A DNA stretch of 26,132 bases from a virus. Positions 21,128 through 26,132 of the stretch are shown here, in pieces. The stretch lies in IMG/VR virus record IMGVR_UViG_3300042504_000415, positions 1 to 26,132 of that record. The stretch is one strand, 5' to 3'. Both the position numbers and the translations under genes were made by a program. Every line of letters starts with the position of its first letter. Within the stretch, counting starts at the first letter, position 1. The notes below the pieces were generated by a model. It was not told the origin of the DNA. It worked only from the letters and a program-made list of their open reading frames with translations, and searched no databases.

Positions 21128-21922
21128 ATGACTGAGCAAGTTCAAGAAGCCTTAGCGGAAGTAGAATCCGCGCCAGCACCCGAGGTGACGGCCACCACGG
21201 AAAGTGCACAAAATGCGCCGGAAGCAGCTGAACAAGCGTCGGAACAGACTGAGGAAAAGCGTTACACCCAGGCTGAAATAGATGCGATGATCAGCAAACG
21301 CCTTGCAAGAGAGCAACGCAAGTGGGAACGAGAGCAGAAGCTGAGGGCCGCAACGCCCAATGTGCCGTCTGGTGATTTACCGACGCAAGATAGTTTTGCA
21401 TCGACCGAAGACTACGCGGAAGCGCTAGCCGAACGGAAGGCAGCAGAGTTACTTGCACGACGTGAAGCAGAACGACAGCGTGCCGAAGTTCTTGAGGTCT
21501 ATCACGAACGCGAAGAAGAAGCGCGGTCTAAGTACGAAGACTTTGAACAAGTCGCGTACAACCCCCGTCTTCCAATCACGACAGTGATGGCTGAGACGAT
21601 TCAAGCCTCTGATATTGGCCCCGAGGTAGCGTATTACCTTGGATCTAACCCAAAAGAAGCTGATCGTATTGCCAAGTTGTCGCCTTTTTTGCAGGCAAAA
21701 GAGATTGGGAAGATCGAAGCTAAGTTAAGTGAAAATCCTCCTGTTAAAAAATCGTCGAGTGCCCCAGCGCCGATTCAGCCTGTCACTCCTCGGGGTGGCA
21801 ACGCAAGAGTTTTAGACACGACTGACCCGCGTTCGATAAAGGAAATGTCAACGTCAGAGTGGATTGAAGCCGAGCGTCAAAGGCAGATTAAGAAATGGGA
21901 AGCTCAGAACCGAGTCCGCTAA
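21128..21922 (+). CDS. Scaffold protein (capsid assembly)
   Basis: This 264-aa protein is highly charged and helical: an acidic, Ala/Glu-rich N-terminal 45 residues, then RYTQAEIDAMISKRLAREQR and a long Arg/Glu coiled-coil-like stretch (about 50-145), a central PEVAYYLGSNP region, and a basic C-terminal helix (WIEAERQRQIKKWEAQNRVR). The order scaffold-coat, the composition and the YTQAEIDAMIxKRLARE motif are typical of phage scaffolds; the basic C-terminal helix is the coat-binding part in P22 gp8. It would be co-assembled with coat protein and then leave the head. Confidence 0.85.
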   Translation: MTEQVQEALAEVESAPAPEVTATTESAQNAPEAAEQASEQTEEKRYTQAEIDAMISKRLAREQRKWEREQKLRAATPNVPSGDLPTQDSFASTEDYAEALAERKAAELLARREAERQRAEVLEVYHEREEEARSKYEDFEQVAYNPRLPITTVMAETIQASDIGPEVAYYLGSNPKEADRIAKLSPFLQAKEIGKIEAKLSENPPVKKSSSAPAPIQPVTPRGGNARVLDTTDPRSIKEMSTSEWIEAERQRQIKKWEAQNRVR

Positions 21923-21942
21923 CTTTTTAAAAAGGAATTGTC

Positions 21943-23151
21943 ATGGCAAATAGCCTACTTACCATTGACATGATTACCCGCAAGGCGCTTGAAATCCTTG
22001 AGAATAATCTTGTCTTAACCCGTAACGTAAACCGTCAGTACGACGACAGTTTTGCTGTCGAAGGCGCTAAGATTGGTTCAACCCTGCGTATCCGCCTCCC
22101 GGACCGCGCTCTGGTTACCGACGGCGCCGCGCTGCAAGTTCAGAGCGACAACGAGCAGTTCACCACGTTGACTGTTGCTTCGCAAAAGCACATCGGCGTT
22201 AACTTCACATCTGCTGAATTGACGTTGCAGTTGGACGATTTCGCAGAGCGTGTGCTTAAGCCTCGTATTAGCCAGCTTGCTGCCAGCATCGACGCTGACG
22301 TTGCAAACTCGTACAAATACATCGGTAACACCGTTGGTACGCCTGGTACAACGCCTGCTACATCGCTGGTTCTGTTGCAAGCACAGCAAAAGCTCAACGA
22401 GAACGCTGCGGTCATGTCGCCCCGTTACGCCACAGTCAACCCAGCTGCTAACGCTGGATTGGTCGAAGGCATGAAAGGTCTTTTCAACCCCACTGATACG
22501 ATCAGCCGCCAGTTCAAAAACGGCATGATGGGTATGGGTGTGCTCGGGTTTGACGAGATCAACATGTCTCAGTCGATCAAGCAGTTCACCACTGGCTCGC
22601 GTACAGCGACCGGCGGCACGACCTCGGCTGCTGTGACAAGCGAAGGCGCAACCACTATCGCCATCACAGGCGCTGGTGCTAGCGCGACGGTTAAGGCTGG
22701 CGATGTGTTTACCGTGGCTGACTGCTATGCAGTTAACCCACAGACACGCGAGTCCACTGGATCGCTGTTCCAGTTCGTTGCGACGGTTGACGTCACGCTT
22801 AACGGTTCTGGCGCAGGTAACATCACTGTTGCTCCTATCTATTCGGCAGCTAACGCTTTAGCTACCGTAGATAGCCTCCCCGCTACTAGCAAGGCCGTAA
22901 CGTTTGTTGGTGCAGCTTCATCGCAGTACCCACAAAACTTGGTCTACCACAAAGATGCAATCACGTTCGCTACCGCCGATCTGATGATGCCGCAAGGCGT
23001 TGATATGGCGTCGCGTCAGGTTCATAACGGTATTTCGATGCGTATTGTCCGCCAGTACGACATCAACAACGACCGTATGCCCTGCCGTATTGACGTGCTG
23101 TACGGCTACAGCGTGATCCGTCCTCAAATGGGCGTTCGTCTCTGGGGCTAA
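21943..23151 (+). CDS. Major capsid (coat) protein, P22 gp5-like
   Basis: This 402-aa protein matches the P22 coat family: ITRKALEILENNLVLTRNVN at the N-terminus, IGSTLRIRLPDRALVTDG, HIGVNFTSAELTLQLDDFAE, VLKPRISQLAASIDADVANS, then a Thr/Ala/Gly-rich middle (about 220-310) in the place of the P22 insertion domain, and a conserved end (MASRQVHNGISMRIVRQYDI, RIDVLYG). The HK97-type fold is expected. AAAAAGGAATTG precedes the ATG. A UUCG hairpin follows the stop. Confidence 0.9.
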   Translation: MANSLLTIDMITRKALEILENNLVLTRNVNRQYDDSFAVEGAKIGSTLRIRLPDRALVTDGAALQVQSDNEQFTTLTVASQKHIGVNFTSAELTLQLDDFAERVLKPRISQLAASIDADVANSYKYIGNTVGTPGTTPATSLVLLQAQQKLNENAAVMSPRYATVNPAANAGLVEGMKGLFNPTDTISRQFKNGMMGMGVLGFDEINMSQSIKQFTTGSRTATGGTTSAAVTSEGATTIAITGAGASATVKAGDVFTVADCYAVNPQTRESTGSLFQFVATVDVTLNGSGAGNITVAPIYSAANALATVDSLPATSKAVTFVGAASSQYPQNLVYHKDAITFATADLMMPQGVDMASRQVHNGISMRIVRQYDINNDRMPCRIDVLYGYSVIRPQMGVRLWG

Positions 23152-23157
23152 TCAATA

Positions 23158-23190
23158 AGGGGGCTTCGGCCCCCTACCAAATTATTTTTT
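23158..23190 (+). terminator. GGGGGC-UUCG-GCCCCC hairpin after the coat gene
   Basis: A 7-bp stem (AGGGGGC / GCCCCCT) closed by a UUCG tetraloop starts 7 nt after the coat stop. A T run (23185-23190) follows after a 9-nt gap. This is weaker than a standard terminator but may stop part of the transcripts or protect the coat mRNA 3' end. Confidence 0.6.
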
Positions 23191-23203
23191 GAAAGGATCT
23201 ATC

Positions 23204-23599
23204 ATGGCAATTCCTAACGGTGCTGGTGGCTATCAGTACAACGACGGTAATACCGGCGAGGCTTTGTTGTTTGTCCAAGGTGCACCCACTGCGCTAACCG
23301 GCGCAGCAACGGTCACCGCCGCGCAACTGGCTAATGGTCTGTTCACGTTTGATGGCACCGCTGGTGCTATGACGTTGCCGACCGTTGCGTTGCTCGAAGA
23401 TGAAATTTCTTCGGCAGCTAAGGTCAACGCTGCGTTCACGTTTGCAGTCGTCAACATTGATGGTACTGACGCTGTGACCGTAACCGCAGGTACGGGCTGG
23501 ACGATTGTTGGTACCGCTGCGGTATCGGCTAACACGTCTTCGCAGTGGCTAGCACGCAAGACCGGTACCGGTACTTGGACGGCTTATCGTATTGCGTAA
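23204..23599 (+). CDS. Putative capsid-associated protein (131 aa)
   Basis: This 131-aa protein starts MAIPNGAGGYQYNDGNTGEA and is beta-rich with many Ala, Thr, Val and Gly, plus the near-repeats NGLFTFDGTAGAMTLPTVAL and DGTDAVTVTAGTGWTIVGTA. It resembles small decoration or head-fibre proteins found right after coat genes; no exact family is known to me. The ATG at 23204 follows AAAGGAT by 7 nt and is preferred to 23189, which would begin within the hairpin tail. A second hairpin follows. Confidence 0.7.
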   Translation: MAIPNGAGGYQYNDGNTGEALLFVQGAPTALTGAATVTAAQLANGLFTFDGTAGAMTLPTVALLEDEISSAAKVNAAFTFAVVNIDGTDAVTVTAGTGWTIVGTAAVSANTSSQWLARKTGTGTWTAYRIA

Positions 23600-23602
23600 T
23601 TG

Positions 23603-23626
23603 ATAGGGGGTTCGCCCCCTATTTTT
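23603..23626 (+). terminator. Hairpin with UUCG loop and T run
   Basis: An 8-bp stem (ATAGGGGG / CCCCCTAT) with a TTCG loop is followed by five T residues (23622-23626). It starts 4 nt after the stop at 23599 and lies upstream of the next ribosome site (AAAAGGAT). It fits an intrinsic terminator or attenuator well. Confidence 0.75.
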
Positions 23627-23639
23627 AAAAGGATTAGCT

Positions 23640-24050
23640 ATGTCAAACACTAAGCCTATTGGCGTTGCTTACACAGACCAAGACATTATCGGCGCACAGT
23701 ACGTGCTGTCCGATGAGCAGTTTGGTTATACAGCAGCCGCGCAAGGTACGGTAACTCAAGCTACTAGCAAGTCTACAGCCGTAACGCTGAACAAGTCTGC
23801 CGGTCAAATCACGATGAACAACGCAGCTTTGGCGAGCGTAACCAACGTAACATTTACGTTGAACAACTCGTTCATTTCTACGAACGACATTTTGATTTTG
23901 AACGTAAGCGGCGGTGCTACTGCGGGCGCGTATAACTGCTGGGTATCTGGTTTAAGTGCTGGGGCGGCGACTATTACAGTACGCAACATTTCGGGTGGAT
24001 CGTTGTCGGAAGCAGTTGTTATTAATTTTGCTCTTATCCACTGCGTGTAA
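23640..24050 (+). CDS. Putative capsid-associated protein (136 aa)
   Basis: This 136-aa protein starts MSNTKPIGVAYTDQDIIGAQ and has a beta-rich C-terminal two thirds (KSTAVTLNKSAGQITMNNAA, SFISTNDILILNVSGG, ITVRNISGGSLSEAVVINFA). The VTLNKSAGQITMxxAAL pattern is widespread in phage virion proteins encoded next to coat genes; its role as a head decoration or fibre is inferred. AAAAGGAT precedes the ATG. It is bracketed by UUCG hairpins on both sides. Confidence 0.7.
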   Translation: MSNTKPIGVAYTDQDIIGAQYVLSDEQFGYTAAAQGTVTQATSKSTAVTLNKSAGQITMNNAALASVTNVTFTLNNSFISTNDILILNVSGGATAGAYNCWVSGLSAGAATITVRNISGGSLSEAVVINFALIHCV

Positions 24051-24055
24051 GGAAG

Positions 24056-24071
24056 GGGGGCTTCGGCCCCC
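24056..24071 (+). other. Third UUCG hairpin without T run
   Basis: GGGGGC-TTCG-GCCCCC forms a 6-bp GC stem right after the stop at 24050 and 9 nt before the next ATG. It has no T run, so it is not a classical terminator. It could instead block the ribosome site of the next gene or stabilise the upstream mRNA end. Confidence 0.6.
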
Positions 24072-24080
24072 AATTAAAAT

Positions 24081-24284
24081 ATGGCCGTCATCTACCTCCG
24101 CCACACCTCGCATGGTGCTAAAGTTGCAACATCTGACATGGAAGCTGACCGTGACAGAGAGAACGGTTGGGAAGATTACGATCCCAACAACTTGACTGTT
24201 GATGCTGCGCCAGACGAACTTGAGCCTGTTAACGAACTCCAACCTCGTCGTCGCAGTCGTAGGACTCAGGAGGCCGAACTATGA
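24081..24284 (+). CDS. Small acidic phage protein (67 aa)
   Basis: This 67-aa protein starts MAVIYLRHTSHGAKVATSDM, is acidic in the middle (EADRDRENGWEDYDPNNL) and ends in a basic patch (RRRSRRTQEAEL). The LRHxxHGxKVATSxxEAxxDRxxGW pattern is common in small proteins between coat and gp4-like genes. Function is unknown. No ribosome site is visible, and the UUCG hairpin occupies the place where it should be. The stop overlaps the next ATG as ATGA. Confidence 0.75.
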   Translation: MAVIYLRHTSHGAKVATSDMEADRDRENGWEDYDPNNLTVDAAPDELEPVNELQPRRRSRRTQEAEL

Positions 24285-24991
24285 CCACTGCTGCTGAACT
24301 CATTGACGGGTCGCTTAGACTCCTTGGCGTATTAGCGGAAGGTGAAACGCCCTCTGCGGCTGTTATGCAAGACTCCATCATGGCGATGAACCAGATGATT
24401 CAGTCTTGGGACACCGAACGCCTGTCAGTGTTCAGTACGCAAGATCAAGTGTTCACTTGGCCTGCTAACGTCCTTTCGCGCACGTTAGGTCCAACGGGCG
24501 ACTTTGTGGGTAATCGTCCTATTGAGATCGACGACGCCACGTACTTTAAAGATCCTTCCTCTGGACTATCGTTTGGCGTTAAGTTGATCAACCAGCAGCA
24601 GTACGATGGCATCGCGTTTAAGACGGTCACATCGACGTATCCGCAAGTTCTGTGGGTCAACAACACGTTTCCGAACATCGAAATGTATGTCTACCCTGTA
24701 CCCATTAAGGCGCTAGAGTGGCACATCATTTCGGTGCAGACGCTTGATGAAGTATCGAGCGTTGCTACAGATATTTATTTCCCGCCAGGCTATTTGCGTG
24801 CGTTTCGCTACAACTTAGCCTGTGAGTTAGCACCTGAGTTTGGTGTTGAGCCATCGCCTCAAGTGCAGCGCATTGCGATGACAAGCAAGCGCAACATCAA
24901 GCGTATCAACTTCCCCGGCGATCTTATGGCTATCCCATACCCGATTGTTGCAACGCGTCAACGGTACAACATCTACGCTAACAACTTCTAA
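24281..24991 (+). CDS. P22 gp4-like tail accessory / head-completion protein
   Basis: This 236-aa protein has the gp4-type start (AAELIDGSLRLLGVLAEGET, ALxxMNQMIQSWDTERL), a middle beta region (YPQVLWVNNTFPNIEMYVYP) and an end (PGYLRAFRYNLACELAPEFG) that I recognise from P22 gp4-like adaptors in many podoviruses. P22 gp4 is 166 aa, so this one is longer. It would bind below the portal ring after packaging and form the site for the next plug protein. It overlaps the previous gene as ATGA and the next as TAATG, so the three are coupled. Confidence 0.85.
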   Translation: MTTAAELIDGSLRLLGVLAEGETPSAAVMQDSIMAMNQMIQSWDTERLSVFSTQDQVFTWPANVLSRTLGPTGDFVGNRPIEIDDATYFKDPSSGLSFGVKLINQQQYDGIAFKTVTSTYPQVLWVNNTFPNIEMYVYPVPIKALEWHIISVQTLDEVSSVATDIYFPPGYLRAFRYNLACELAPEFGVEPSPQVQRIAMTSKRNIKRINFPGDLMAIPYPIVATRQRYNIYANNF

Positions 24992-26132
24992 TGAAAACGC
25001 CGATCCTAGGCTCGTCCTACGTTGCACGGTCCGTCAACGCAGCCGATGCGAGGATGGTCAATTTGTTTCCGGAAGTTGTACCCGAGGGTGGCAAAGAACC
25101 CGCGTTTCTTCAGCGCTGTCCTGGGCTGTTAAAACTTGCAACCATAGGTACAGGACCGATCAGAGGTCTATGGACCTTCTCGTCTGACAGCAGCGTTGCG
25201 TTTGTAGTATCCGGCAATTCGCTATACAAAATCACAACCAGTTACGCACCGACGTTGCTTGGCGTTATAGCAGGCACTGGGCCGGTCAGTATTGCTGATA
25301 ACGGTACGCAAGTTTTCATCGCGGCTAACGGGCCAAGCTACATCTATAACAACCTTACCAACACGTTCGCGCAAATACTGGACGAAGATTTCCCTGGCGC
25401 GGTGACGGTTGGCTACCTTGATGGCTATTTTGTCTTTAACGAGCCTAATAGCCAGCGCATCTGGGTCACGCAACTGCTTGATGGCACGTCCATCGACCCG
25501 CTTGACTTTGCTAGCGCAGAAGGCTCGCCTGATGGCGTGGTGGGCCTTATTGTCGATCACCGCGAAGTATGGGTGTACGGCACAGGAACGGTTGAGGTCT
25601 GGTATGACACAGGGTCGTCTGACTTTCCGCTTCAGCGCATCCAAGGCGCGTTTAATGAGATCGGGTGCATCTCCGCGTACACGATTGCCAAGATGGATAA
25701 CGGGCTGTTTTGGCTTGGTGCAGACGCTCGTGGGCAAGGTATTGTCTACCGCGCTAACGGCTACACCGGACAGCGCATCAGTACGCACGCCGTCGAATGG
25801 CAGATTCAGCAGTACAGCACACTAACCAACGCGATTGCCTACACCTATCAGCAAGACGGCCATAGTTTTTACGTCCTAACGTTCCCTAGTGGCAACGCAA
25901 CTTGGGTTTACGACGTCGCTACAGGCGCATGGCATGAGCGTGCTGGTTGGGATAACGGATTGTTTACGCGGCACCGCAGCAATTGCCAGATGGCGTTTAA
26001 CAATAAAATTGTCGTTGGCGACTATGAAAACGGCAATATCTACGCGCTTGACTTAAATACTTACGCTGATAACGGTCAGACGCAAAAGTGGCTGCGGTCG
26101 TGGCGGGCGCTGCCCACCGGTCAGAACAACCT
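24991..26132 (+). CDS. P22 gp10-like packaged-DNA stabilisation protein (3' end cut by window)
   Basis: The frame is open for 380 codons from the ATG at 24991 to the end of the window with no stop. It starts MKTPILGSSYVARSVNAADA, then RMVNLFPEVVPEGG, and continues with beta-propeller-like repeats (TGPIRGLWTFSSDSSVAFVV, GYLDGYFVF, DHREVWVYGTGTVEVWYDTG, MDNGLFWLGADARGQG, WHERAGWDNG). These match the P22 gp10 head-completion/tail-hub family (about 470 aa in P22), which closes the portal channel after gp4. The TAATG start is coupled to the gp4-like gene. Only the C-terminal ~20% is expected to be missing. Confidence 0.9.
   Translation, partial: MKTPILGSSYVARSVNAADARMVNLFPEVVPEGGKEPAFLQRCPGLLKLATIGTGPIRGLWTFSSDSSVAFVVSGNSLYKITTSYAPTLLGVIAGTGPVSIADNGTQVFIAANGPSYIYNNLTNTFAQILDEDFPGAVTVGYLDGYFVFNEPNSQRIWVTQLLDGTSIDPLDFASAEGSPDGVVGLIVDHREVWVYGTGTVEVWYDTGSSDFPLQRIQGAFNEIGCISAYTIAKMDNGLFWLGADARGQGIVYRANGYTGQRISTHAVEWQIQQYSTLTNAIAYTYQQDGHSFYVLTFPSGNATWVYDVATGAWHERAGWDNGLFTRHRSNCQMAFNNKIVVGDYENGNIYALDLNTYADNGQTQKWLRSWRALPTGQNN

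Noticed and set aside
25222-25788. A 188-codon minus-strand open frame opposite the gp10-like gene.
   Set aside because: The plus strand is clearly coding with family-like repeats; this frame is a composition shadow.

Overview
The window is one 26 kb segment of a tailed double-stranded DNA phage genome (or prophage) with short-tailed, P22-like virion genes. The portal, scaffold, coat, gp4-like and gp10-like proteins all belong to the P22 type of podovirus assembly line. The host is probably a Gram-negative pseudomonadote: most genes have AAGGA-type ribosome sites, a NinX-like protein is present and the virion set is P22-like. The exact host cannot be read from the sequence. No integrase, repressor, lysis gene, tRNA or CRISPR array is visible here.

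Layout. (1) 1-6799, plus strand, is a replication block: a DUF2800 PD-(D/E)XK nuclease, a possible ssDNA-binding protein, an intrinsic terminator, a 55-aa protein, a NUMOD4/HNH homing endonuclease, a family A DNA polymerase with a proofreading domain, and a primase-helicase of the DUF5906/VirE type. (2) 6798-8464, minus strand, is a compact operon of eight small genes joined by short overlaps, including a NinX-like protein and two very short hydrophobic peptides. It runs from a candidate promoter at about 8497-8525 to a terminator at 6798-6824. (3) 8465-9216 is a 750-bp non-coding control region between the diverging operons. It holds TTGCCAAT boxes, a 27-bp-arm inverted repeat, boxes at an exact 36-bp period and eleven perfect copies of an 11-bp G-rich repeat. 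It may be a replication origin, a packaging site or a regulatory hub. (4) 9217-14511, plus strand, carries terminase small and large subunits, three small basic proteins and the portal. It is interrupted by an antisense HNH endonuclease cassette just before the portal gene. (5) 14514-21037 is a block of adhesion and accessory genes: two tail-fibre-like proteins sharing one N-terminal module but ending differently, a pectate-lyase-type tailspike and several small proteins. (6) 21128-26132 carries scaffold, coat, two putative coat-associated proteins, a small acidic protein, a gp4-like head-completion protein and a gp10-like protein cut by the window end. GC-rich hairpins with UUCG loops separate the coat-region genes.

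How the genes work together. The left block replicates the DNA. The minus-strand operon probably makes early host-takeover or regulatory proteins. The right block packages DNA (TerS/TerL through the portal), builds the capsid (scaffold and coat), seals it (gp4- and gp10-like) and recognises the host (fibres and spike). Against the P22 order, the host-recognition genes are displaced to between portal and scaffold.

The points most worth a second look are the repeat-rich control region, the HNH cassette that seems to have supplied a new 3' end to the small gene it invaded, the serial UUCG hairpins, and the strong terminator inside the replication block.
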